Shown piece after piece: positions 1 to 11,448 of a stretch of 64,000 bases of DNA. Under the pieces are notes generated by a model that was not told the DNA's origin, did not search any database, and saw nothing but the letters and a program-made list of their open reading frames with translations. Every line of letters begins with the position of its first letter. The first letter of the stretch is position 1. The stretch covers positions 8,122,001-8,186,000 of the forward strand of contig CAJFCV020000003.1 of assembly GCA_904066235.2 (NCBI GenBank). Direction: 5' to 3'. The position numbers and the translations under genes were made by a program. Origin of the DNA: Bursaphelenchus xylophilus (taxonomy: Eukaryota; Nematoda; Chromadorea; Rhabditida; Aphelenchoididae).

Positions 1-3000
1 AGCTTCCTGACGCCCAATGTCGGTGATAATGACAAGCATGTGTTGAGGCTGATGTTCCCAGAGATTGAGAGACTTACTGTGCAGGTAATTTTATTATTTT
101 TTTATCGTATTTTTAAATTACAGTAGGAAATTTCGAATTTAATTTAGCTAAAAACCTTGATGGATCAGAAATTACTCAACACTCTGGACAGGTATGCCGA
201 AGATGTCTTCCACAACCAAAAACTGAAGAGATTTCCGTATAAATCAGTGTCCGAGACCATCACTTTGGTCTCTGTGACGTGTTTGAGGGATGTACTGCAG
301 TTATATGAAATGCCTCATCCAGATTCACCGATCCCAATGGAATACGCTAAGGATGTAAGATATTGTAAAATACACCATATGACCGGTGGATGAATGCTAT
401 CTTTGAAAATTTTAGTTGTACACATTTGCCGCCCAGCAATTTGCCCAAGGCCAGGAACAGTTGAAAATGAAGAATTTCAATGAAGATATCAGAGAGATTC
501 GGCGTTCTGTCGATGACGAAATGACTCAGCCAATGGTGAATCGACTCAAAATGCTGATTATAGCGAACTCACTTTGTATTGAGCTCATTGTTTGGAGTGC
601 AATCGATGAAAACAGTAAGGATTAAATAATTTTGATGATTTTTACTGTGATAATTGATAAAAATCTTAATAACAAAAAGTTTAGGTGGTTATTTGGTCTG
701 TAACAACATCCAAGACAAATTATGGCAGCCTCATCGGCATGTCCTCATCCAGAATCCAATCAGTGTTGTTGCATTGGAAGCGTTGGGCGGAATGGCCGAA
801 AAATTCCCTGCATTGTCGAGCACCATTGTTGTCAGGTGTCTCTGTAGCTTTCTTTTGGATCCATGTCCACTGCTGACTAAGCTAACATCAAGTGAAGTAT
901 GTATTTTGAACATGATTATTCTTGGGTGACCTAGTGTAATATAATTTTTTTTTATCGATTTTACGGACTTTTTTTAGTTTGACAAAGGGGATAGAACAAT
1001 GACCAAAGAGCAGTGTGAAGCGGTCAGTCGACGAAGATTGGGATTGAATAGTTTGCGAACGGCCGCCATTGATGCACTGTGCAGAGCCCTAAAGGCGGCC
1101 ATTCCAGGGACGGAGTCGGACTCGGAAAATGGAGCCGAAGAAACACTTATCAGGTCTTGTTTGACCCAATTGTCCGCAAAGTTGTATGTACCCGAGAATG
1201 CGGCGGTTGAAAGGTGCGTTTCGAGAGTTCATTGTATTATAATAGGCAAAATTGGGCTGCAGTTTTAAAAACCCATGGAATTTTATGATAGTTACTACTG
1301 TTTGTGATATTCGCATTATTTTATATTTTAGCGCGGTTTACTTGATCTCCGAGAACGTTATCATGGCCTTGGGAAGTATTGGAATCACTTTGAAGGATCG
1401 AAAGATCCCTCAAATTGTCCTTCAAATCTTCCTCCAAAGATTTGCTCAACCTCCGTCATCTTTAGATCAAGTGATTATTAATTCGCTTGCAGATATGTGG
1501 ATTGCTGGAGCGGTAAGTTTACTTTTGATTATTTTTTATTGTTTTTATCGATGTATTATTAAAATTAAGCTTTCTGGCTTCTCTAATGTGTTGCAGTAAC
1601 ATTTCAGACCGTAATTCACGATGGAGTCATCAAGTTGTTCACAAGGATTATATTGGAATCGAGTAATCGAGTTTATACTTCCGATCCTCTACAACAAGGT
1701 CAACGGTACTCTCATGTCTCATTGGTCGTGGACAGTGCGTTGGCCAGAATGGCAAAGGCCTTGACGAAAGAAGAGGAGCAGATGGAATTACTATATCGGT
1801 TGTTAGAACTGTTTGTCCAATTGGCGATCGAAGGGAAAAGAGTCAACGAGAAGATTAGGAAAACGGCGGTGAAAGTGAGTACTTGGGATCTAACAGATGT
1901 CGCTGAAATAGTTTGACTGTAGTTTGACTAGTATTACTACGGGTTTTTCCTAAAACTGGATTATTTTAGATGACGGCAAATGCTGGAAATCTTGGAGTTC
2001 TCATCCCTAAAATAGCCGCTCTAATCGTTCGAATGAAACCGATCACTGAGCCCACAATCAAAGTCAAGAACTTGTTCAGGGACTTCTTTTTCTACTGTTC
2101 GGGCGTTGGTTTCAATCTTGAAGTTAATGATGGATTATGGCCTGATGATTGGTACAAAGCTTTGTGCCAAGTTGCGGTCAAAGCTCCAGTTTTAACCGTA
2201 ATGGAGAATCTGAAGTCCGAGATGATTGAAAATGCAGCGATAAAAATGGATTCTTTGCCATTAGTGAGTCGATTAATCACACATTGCAGTGGCCGTGAAA
2301 ATATTACTAATTTGTCATTATTTAGTCGGACGTCCAAGAACGGCGAAATTTGGTTATGAAAGAGGTTCCACAGACGCCGGAGATCACGACGATCATTTCC
2401 AGATTGGATTATGCGCAATGCACCTACTTGTTGTCTGTCTGCAGAACGGAGAAGATGAGAGTGATAACCTCAAGTGAACCCGATGCTCCACAGCAAATGT
2501 TCAGGTATTTGGAGGATAAGTAAGTCGTTTTGGGAGTTATTGAGAGTGTTTAGATTCTGCAGTTGAGGTGTTTTTACAATACATTCCGTTTCAGAGCCAT
2601 TCGAAAGGACAAGAGTGGAATCTGGTCGTGTTTATTGGCAGCTACACCTCTCATCTTTACGGAGTATCTTAACAAAATGTCCAAGAGCAACGCATGTCGG
2701 CAGAGAACGGCGGATATTCGCGTAACCGCAGAGTTCTTGCTAATAATGTTCAATCACTCGATAAGAGAAGTAAGAAGATGCGCTGACAATTGCCTCACAA
2801 AGTTGATGGACACTTTTCCATATTTGTTGTGGAATGGACAAGTCATTGCAACGGCATTGAGTCTAATCCAAGCTATGTCGAAGATCATTGAAGAAGATCG
2901 AGAATGCAGAGTTGCAACACTTGACACACCTGGATTCCAATGGACCTTGCAATTACAGGTGACATATTGAAGGGGTTTTCGGGAAAGGTAGTTTAGGGCC

Positions 3001-6000
3001 AAGAAAGCAGTAGAATGGAGAGTACGGGGTCTTATTTGAGTTAATCAAGTGTATGGGCGCAATTTGATCATGGTTTTTGCATAGTAAAATAAGTGTTGAC
3101 AAAACGAGTTAAAAATTTTCAAAGAAAATTTAATAACCTTCTTGAAATTTAGAGATCAGTTTTATCATTCATTATTTTCAACTTCAGGACACCCTTTCCG
3201 CCCGTGAATCCATTGCCAAAGATTTCTCACAACGAGTCGAACAGATCCTCTGTGAAGCCATGAAATGGGCTCCCGGCACCACTCACGGTCATCTTCTGGA
3301 ATACGTTCGCAGAACAAATTCTACAAACAATCGAAGTCTTCGGTTAACCATAGATGCTGTCCTTCATCACCATTCAACCGGCCTTGGATCGGATTTTACT
3401 CCCTCCACGACTGATGTGAACTCGGTGAATGGAACCGCTCTGCCAAAAGAAAATACTACCCTGGATGTGTCAGCATATTTGACTTCCCTGAATCAGAGAG
3501 CCAACTATTTGGGAAGGATCCAAGGGATGCTATCCATGTTGAAATCGACTCAACATGACTATAATTTGGCGCAGGAATTGTTGGTGGAACATCTGGATTC
3601 GAAGTTTAGGGACATCTTTGAGCAAAAAGAAAACTCTTACAATGATAGTAATCTAGAAGAAGATCTGGAGGAAGCCATTATGCTCAGTTCGGCTTATTTT
3701 GTGGAATCAAAAAATTTCGAAGCAAAATCTCTCCATAATTTGGTGTGGGTACCCGAAAAAAATTTCACGGAAAAGACTCTTGAACTCTGTATTTCTTGCT
3801 GGAATTGGATTCTGGTTGCTCGAGAAGATGTTCAGATTCATGTAAGTTGATTTTAATGATGCTTTGGGTCTAAATTAATGTAAATTTTTTCAAGGAAAGG
3901 TTTAATTAAGGAAGTTTGTGGTATTTTAATACCATAAAAGTGGATTATAATGGAAGAATATTTTAGTTCTTGCAAGAAATGAGCGGATGCTTTCTCCAAA
4001 TCGCCCAGAAAGGCCTCGGTTTATTTGATCGGACCTACGATAATGTCGAATGCCCAATGTCCAGGAGTGAATGTCACAGAAGAAAGGCCCCGTTTGTGAA
4101 ACCGCATGCTGTTTGGGCAGGAGTAAGTTATTTTTTTTTTTGACTTGTAAAAATATATTTTCAGTTCTTGGCAGAGAGGATGTCCTTGGCCAGATACTGC
4201 AACCAAGAGCAAATTGATCTATTTGAAATTTTATTTTCTAGAATATTGTCATTGGAAATTGGGCTAGACCAGAAGGGAGGAAATGCACAAAAAATACGTA
4301 TGAGAAGAATATAGTTGGTAATAAAGATGGTATTATTTCAGCGATGATGAGCCGGCACATTGAAGCCGTTGGAGTCAGATTTCGACTTTTGGCCGCAGCG
4401 TTGACAATGATCCAAAATGATTTCCTGACAAATTCCCAGTCGAAAACAATACTAAGACAAAGAATTTACTCGGCGGCTTTTGATTATTTTACGTATGTTC
4501 TGTTTGATGCATAAGTTTCAGAGAAATTGATGTAAATTTTGACTGTAACCTTTCAGTTTGGCCCCACAAACCCCAACCATGAGTTCGAATGAGTTGAAAG
4601 AGGTTATAAAATACTTGATTGCCTTCTGGAAAGCGTTGAATGTTGATGTCAAGTATATCAAAAAAGAGGCCTTTGCTGGAAGTGGTAAGTAAAACTTGTG
4701 TTGTAAATGGAAAATTTGAATGTTTTGTGACCTAATCTTGATGGGTTTCCAGATATCGCCTCGGCCAATCTTCCCAAACCCCCACCAGAACCTCAAATAA
4801 CAGCAGTTACCGTACTCCAACAAGCGGCTCAACAGAACCGAGGAAACTCATTCACTTGGCATGCCGCCCCGAGCAACCAAAGTGCATCCAATTTATCGAC
4901 GAACACCTTTACTGCACCAGCACAGGCCAGAAACGGGCTTTCTCAGCGGACAAATTCGACTAAAAATGCAGCTCAACACGCCAAAATTCAAGAAAAACAA
5001 GTCAGAAATTTGTATAGAAAGAGACAACTTCTAATGTTTTTAGTTGTAAGTGCTGCGTTTTGAATTTTGAAGAAGTCGAGAGACTGGATTTGACACAGTG
5101 AGAGGTTTTTATGTTCTATTCTTGATGATTTTTCAGTCCCATGAAGTCGACCGTCTCAACGCCTGGCTCAATCCCCTTGGAGCGCCAGAACAAGAGAATT
5201 CGGATCCTCAGATTGACAATTATATCAGAACTGTGTTGATAGATCAGCAAAAACAATTCCGAGATATGGCTCGATTCGCCTGGGAAATCTCGCCGGAATT
5301 GGCAGTCCATTTGGTCCCGAGATTACCGGCTTATCCGGCGGTAAAGAATACGATAAGAGAATTGGTCAGAGCTCAACCAGAAGCCGTCACTCATCTCACC
5401 GAAGCCTTACAGCTTTTCCTTGGAGACTCCACCACCATTGTTGAATCAGATTCGCAGAAATTCTCTCATGTCCTAACCTGGGTCCATTGCTCACCGGTTA
5501 TGGCCATATCTCTCCTTTGTCCTAAGATTTACCCACCACATCCAAGTACGGCTCAATATGCGGTAAATGTTCTCAGAGCATGCCCTCCGGACTTGCTGCT
5601 GCTGTATATTCCACAGATCGTGCAATGCATGCGATGGGATTCGGTAAGCAGCGATTTTTTATATGATACTAGTCATTTGTGCTAAAATTTCAAAATATTT
5701 CAGAGATATGTTTGTTGTTTTAGATGGGATACGTCGCGGACTTGATCCTATGGCTGGCAAACCACTCCCAACTAGTTGCTCATCAACTTTTATGGAACAT
5801 GAATGCCAACATGTACCTTGATGAAGATGCCAAACAAAAGGATCCCGTTCTTTATGAACCGTTGAATGCAATCTCTGAAAAATTGATCAGCAACCTAGCT
5901 GGAACTGCTAAGCGCTTTTACAAAGCTGAATTCGATTTGTTCGAGAGGATTACGAGGATATCTGGGCAGATCAAACACTTTGAAAAAGGAGAAAGCCGAA

Positions 6001-7478
6001 AGAAGGCGTGTCTCAAGGCATTGGCGGAAGTCCAAGTAGAAGGAGTGACGTACATCCCATCGAATCCAGAGTGTATCATCATTGATATTGATTATTCAAG
6101 CGCCACACCAATGCAAAGGTAAACGTTTGAACAGGGAGTAGAAAGTTGTCATGTTTGTGATTTTTTAAAGTTAATTTTTATGTTTTCAGCGCTGCCAAGG
6201 CTCCATTCCTTGCCTGCTTCCGTATGAAGCAATGTGGAGTGGATGGGGTGGAAGAATTGGCCTTATCTTACTATGAAAAAGAGATGGAAGCCGAAGAAAG
6301 AAAGGACCCAAGACCTAAGGCCAATTTAGTCCGAGTTGATCCCCATGGATTTGTGAAACACGATCCCCTGGTCATACGGAAAGGCGCGATCTTCAAAGTC
6401 GGCGATGATTGTCGACAAGATGTCCTTGCTCTTCAAATGATGAGACTAATGAAGAATATCTGCGATCAATCCAATGTGGATGTCGATTTCTTCCCGTACA
6501 GAGTGGTAGCCACAAATCCTGGGTGCGGAGTAATTGAATGTGTTCCAAATGCTAAATCGAGAAACGAAATTGGGCATCAAACGGCGTTCACTTTGTTCGA
6601 ATACTTCGTTACCAGTTATGGCGATGAGAACAGCGAAAAGTTTAGAACGGCCAGGAGAAATTTCGTCAAGAGTATGGCCGCTTACTCGGTTTTTAGTTTC
6701 TTACTTCAAATCAAGGACAGGCATAATGGAAATATCATGATCAACAAGGATGGACATATTATACATATTGGTAATTTTTTTAAATTTTTTGGTCATCTGC
6801 TTGTAGTCATACCTAGAACGGATGTTTTGGATAATTGATGAGGAAATTTGCAGATTTTGGATTCATGTTCGAAAGCTCACCCGGTGGAAATATGGGCTTC
6901 GAGCCGGACTTCAAATTGAGTCAGGAAATGGTGGATATTATGGGCCATAATATGGAACATCCGGCTTTCAAGCACTTCTCATCTCTTTGTGTGAGAATAT
7001 TCTTGGCTGTCAGACCGTATTATCAGGTAAGGAAAGTTAGAATTGATTTGTGGACGGTTATAGGAGAAAAATATTGTTCATGATGATTTATAAAAAAGTT
7101 AAAATTTTGAACGTTTAATCTAAAAAAGGCGAGTTGATGATGCATTTCCATGAGTTTGAATCTATTTTATAAGATATTAGAACAACTACTAGTAAGATAC
7201 ATTTATTTAGACGCTTTCAAAATGAGTTTTATCAGAAATTTTTTTATCCAAGTAAAAATTTTCAGGACTTTATCGCCCTTGTAAATCAAATGTTGGACAC
7301 AAAGTTACCTTGTTTCCGTGGCAAGACCATTCCCCTCCTCCGTTCCCGGTTTGTCCCTGAAATGAACGACAAAGACGCGGCCAAGTACATGCTCGGAATC
7401 ATAAACAATTGCTGCACGAACATCAGATCCAAGATGTACGATCAACTCCAGTACATCCAGAACGACATTCCTTATTGA
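1..7478 (+). CDS. PI4KA: Phosphatidylinositol 4-kinase alpha (PI4KIII-alpha), 5'-truncated by the window
   Basis: Makes phosphatidylinositol 4-phosphate from phosphatidylinositol and ATP, chiefly at the plasma membrane in complex with TTC7 and FAM126 partners (family knowledge). I read 21 exons: 1-84, 148-354, 416-614, 685-896, 978-1213, 1332-1512, 1608-1874, 1970-2263, 2326-2519, 2595-2958, 3188-3841, 3967-4122, 4165-4296, 4342-4492, 4557-4684, 4753-5045, 5137-5643, 5724-6118, 6190-6770, 6854-7026, 7266-7478. The early exons are the helical solenoid. The PIK accessory domain lies about 5137-6118 and the kinase domain about 6190-7478. Visible motifs are [16 protein letters not shown] in the N-lobe, the catalytic loop [11 protein letters not shown] near 6710, and the activation segment [14 protein letters not shown], split by the intron at 6771-6853. 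The protein ends QYIQNDIPY, the usual PI4KA C-terminus. All catalytic residues are intact. The start codon and first exons lie outside the window. Confidence 0.96.
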
Positions 7479-7661
7479 CCGGCCATTATGATTTTATTTC
7501 TCTCAAGGTTTTATTTTCCAGATCACTTAATTGTAGTCAACTTAGATGTGGATAGTCATAACAGATGCTTAACTTATTTTGTAACTAAACTTACCCGATG
7601 TCGAAGTGTAATTCGCAAAAAGAAAGGTGTAATAGATTTATTTGATAGAGTTTTAACTGAA

Positions 7662-7667
7662 AATAAA
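7662..7667 (+). terminator. Poly(A) signal AATAAA of the PI4KA gene
   Basis: A canonical AATAAA hexamer lies about 185 bp after the TGA stop in the sense orientation. It is the first one seen downstream of this stop. Confidence 0.6.
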
Positions 7668-7678
7668 TGTAAATGATA

Positions 7679-10600
7679 ATCATGTTTCTGTTAGTGTCAT
7701 GGATGATACCAAAAACCAACTTTGAATGACTGAAATAAGATTTTTACTACGCCATATGCAGAGATATGGGGCTACACACCCCTCAAGCAGCTAATAACCA
7801 CCATCATGAATGGAGAATCTAAATAATTTATCGAGGAAGGCCTTCGGTTTGATATTCATTTTATATTTTATTCCTCCGAAGGTCAAGTAGTTAGTTACCA
7901 GACTCTCCCCCCAGTTTTTGATGGCACTGAATGGGTGGAATAATTTACGGACTCTTCATGAATTTTTCAACCAACTCAACTTGCCAGCAGGGCAGACGCG
8001 AGCGATGAATGCATACAAGGATGGCGTTTGGACTGACTTTGAGGGTTGGGAATGGTCCGGTTGATTATGAAAATTGTTGATTTTACTAGTGCATAGAGGG
8101 ATTTTTTGCAGGAAATTTCATATTTTCCAAAATTTATTATTTTGATAAAAGTTTGAATACTCTATTTTTTGGTTTTAATTTTTTTACAATATCTTTTGGG
8201 GCACTCCAAAAGTCATCACGACGGATTTTGAAGCTCCTTGGAAATTTTCATATTTACGAAAATTCGGTTTTAAAAAAATTTTACTCAAAAATTTCCATTT
8301 TTTTAGTAAAATATTTACGCCTTACGCTTTTATTTCCAGCCAAATCCCATTCCTCAAATATTGGCAACATTGCTTGCATTGATCCATCCTTCAAGTCCCC
8401 ATTTAATGACTCCAATTAAGGCCTTGAATCGACCGCTTTCGGGTCCGGTCACGGCTGTTTCCATGATGTTCATCCATCACTCCGAGGTCGGTTTATGTTC
8501 GTTTCTTATATCCATGTTGCGCACCGCAATTACGGCATTTCTTTCGGCGTTTTTTTCTTCTTCATCGACCGATTTGATGGCCGGCCATGACATGAAAAAA
8601 AGGCGAGGGATCTCGGGGAATTTGATGTTCGGAAACGGCGCTTTGCGGGCGGATTCAAATCCCGAGGGAGTTTCGAAAAAGCTCACGCAATCGGCCGGCA
8701 TTAATAGGCGCTTAATTTTTACGATCTTCGGATTACAGTAGCCCGACGATACCTTGAATAACAATGGCAACGGACTTGTGAAATCATGGCTGGAATTTTT
8801 TATTTTTAGCATCATTCCCAACGTATTATTGCATGATTCGTAGAGGCCAGACATGTCCTTTTAAATAACTCTACGGACGATTCTGGGTTATTATAGATTT
8901 CCAGGGCCTACAGTACTCTTTTGGTTGCAGTAAATCCTCAGAAATTTTCTATGTCAAATCTACAGTACTCCCAACTTGGACCACATAAAATCGAGGATCA
9001 AATTCTACCCGAAGAACCTACCCAAAACACCAAGAGCAATTAATCTTTTCCGCCGAGACCCCGGCGATTACTACGGTATTCGGGCGCCTTAAACCGCCGC
9101 CATGTTATGCCAGGCTAAAGTTTTCCGAGGAAACCGTTAATTATTACTTTGTGATCCGGCCGACAGGTGCTGCGGGTCTTTAAAAGTCATTCTGTTTTCG
9201 TTTTCCCCCTCTTTTCGGTGAGACCATTCATGGCCCCGAGTCCATTGTCCCATCCCCCAAACAGCTGGCCCCAATGAATTGACGCATGAACTCGCAGAAA
9301 AGGGTATGAACAGGAAGAATGGGGTCAGTGGCTTACATTGGCATCAGATGAGATTTGAGCAAGCTCAAGATTACATAGAGTTGAGTGTCGTTAAAAAAAT
9401 TAGAGACGTGTTGATACAGATAGAGAAAAAGTTAAAGGACAGGCGAAGGCTAAACATGGGGCATATGACAACATTATTGAAAGGTTGGGGCGTGATAACC
9501 TAACTTCAAAAAATAGCTAGCAGAGGGTCTTTAAACACTGAGTCTAACGTTTTCCTGTTACACCGACATTGATGACAATTTGAGCTAAAACTAGGAATGC
9601 TTTTGTTGCTTTGTGTCTTCTTGTTTGTCGTGGAATCTTGTCCTTTTTTGATTTATCGACGTTTTCCTGTTTGATGAATTTCTTGGCTGGGACTCTTGGT
9701 GTCTTCATGTTTAGCTGTAGATCATCAACAGGGCATGCAGACTCTGAGCTTTGCTTTCTCTGGCATTTCTAGGCTTGCCATCCAATGATGCAACTTCAAT
9801 ACAATCTTATATTACGTTTGGAAAATGCAATTGCAAGTGCAATTTAACACTGCCCTTATTTTCACTTTCAACCCCCAAATTAAGTCCCTTCATCCGCTAA
9901 AAGCTCATCTCAATTGTCTCCAACTCAACAACATGCATGGCCGAAGGCCGCGGCGATGCCGTGGGAACGATTTCACGCACTCATGCCCTCCCATCCCCCC
10001 TAAGGGCTCATCTTTATAATGCAATGTTTGGCCGTTTGATCCTGGGAATGCGCGGCATTCGAAATGCCTTGTATTTACATAGGATTTGTCTGAAAAATAT
10101 GCAAGAAACAGATACGATTACCGCGAGCCGTAATGAGATCCCCGCAGGCAGGTAATTGGACAAAATATATGGGCCAAGAAAGGATTGGGTTTCGGCCGAG
10201 GAAGGTGGCAATGTTTGTGTTATGAGTAAGGTTGCTGGGGTTGTTGAGTTAGCGGGATAGGAAAACTCGCCTGGATCTGGGGTTAGTAATGCGTTTCAGT
10301 AGCTGATATGCATTTTCAACGCCAAAAAATCATTTCAAGTGATTTTTTGTTTGAAAAACGGCATTAGTCCGATTGCTGCAACCCTAGCCTTTCCCAGGCT
10401 GTCAAGTAAACTGCGTTATCCTAACTACCCACAAGTTGCCGATTTTGCAATATTAGGCCGTGGAAGGCCACTCGATTGATTTTATTCAAGATTTCTGTGC
10501 GATATCTAGCGGCTTCATCAAAATTGGGCATCAAGTAAATCTGAGGTAATCACGACAACGATAGTCTTCGAATTTGACGTGACAGCGCTAACTTATGCCT

Positions 10601-11428
10601 TATCTCTTTATAAAATCATCCAAAAGTCGCCCCTTGCCCCTCCAAGCCTTCTTGTTTCCCTTCCCCTCCTTGTCCGTATTGTTTTGCAATTACGGAAATG
10701 GCGCAAAAATCACCGGACGCATGATGATTGTCGGTCCAATTTCCCAAAAAGCACAACAGGTCCGCCGCAAAAGTCGAAGCCATATGGTTCGGGGCGAGAG
10801 GGCTGCCAGAAGAGGCGCCCATTGGCTTCGGCACTACCGTAATCCGCGCCGCGGAGCGAGGGCCGGGGGCGGTGCCACGAAACCACACCCCAGTTCTCGA
10901 CACTCAGTCCCCTCCGGTCCTTTTTAGGTATTCAATGGCGTCGTTAGCACCGTGAGGGCCCCTCCAGTATTCCGCGAATTCTCAGGCCCTTAATTCGGAA
11001 TTCTGTAGTGCCTGCTTCATTAGGCCCTCGAATTAGCGCGGGTCGTTGGGTCTCCAGGGGGTCTGGTCGCTTTAATGGGCTTATCAAGTCGGTGATCTGC
11101 TTGCAGTTGATTGTAGCATAGACGAACGGTCTTTGTGCCTGCCTAGGTACCCTTCTCCACCCAATACTGGTCCAGTCCGAAGCCTCTAAAAACAGGGAAT
11201 CCTCATCTAAAAGTCCACGTTTCTCATAATTGTTTCATGCGGTTGCGCGGGTCATGAATACGCAATCATTTTCGAAAAAAGTCTCCCCTCGTCCTCGCTT
11301 TGTAAGGCGACCCAAAGAATTGGGAAGCAGCCAGCACGATGAATAATTTGTAAAAAAATAAAAATGATTATTAATAATTAACTGCAACCGCTTGTTAAAT
11401 ATTTAATGTCAATTGTTTTCGCTTGCAG
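7679..11428. other. Intergenic DNA between PI4KA and unc-86
   Basis: About 3.8 kb without a gene I can support. Open frames at 8361-8741, 9825-10155 and 10579-10955 lack recognisable domains and run in two or three frames at once, as GC-rich non-coding DNA does. The block at about 10730-11060 is clearly more GC-rich than its surroundings. Position and size suggest promoter and enhancer DNA for the neuronal gene unc-86, which is inference. An untranslated or short first exon of unc-86 could also lie here, because a splice-acceptor-like TTCGCTTGCAG ends at 11428. Confidence 0.5.
11367..11375 (+). promoter_or_regulatory. Candidate POU-IV (BRN3/UNC-86) binding site
   Basis: ATTATTAAT fits the published BRN3 consensus AT(A/T)A(T/A)T(A/T)AT and sits about 55 bp before the first acceptor of unc-86. 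UNC-86 autoregulation is known in C. elegans. The site lies in AT-rich DNA, so a chance match is quite possible. Confidence 0.25.
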
Positions 11429-11448
11429 CGCGTTGAATGCCCCGTTGA

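Noticed and set aside
8361..8741. 126-codon frame between PI4KA and unc-86
   Set aside because: No recognisable domain, no splice context, and the opposite strand is equally open.
10579..10955. Overlapping 75-110 codon frames upstream of unc-86
   Set aside because: Open in three frames plus the reverse strand at once, with no domain; a compositional effect.
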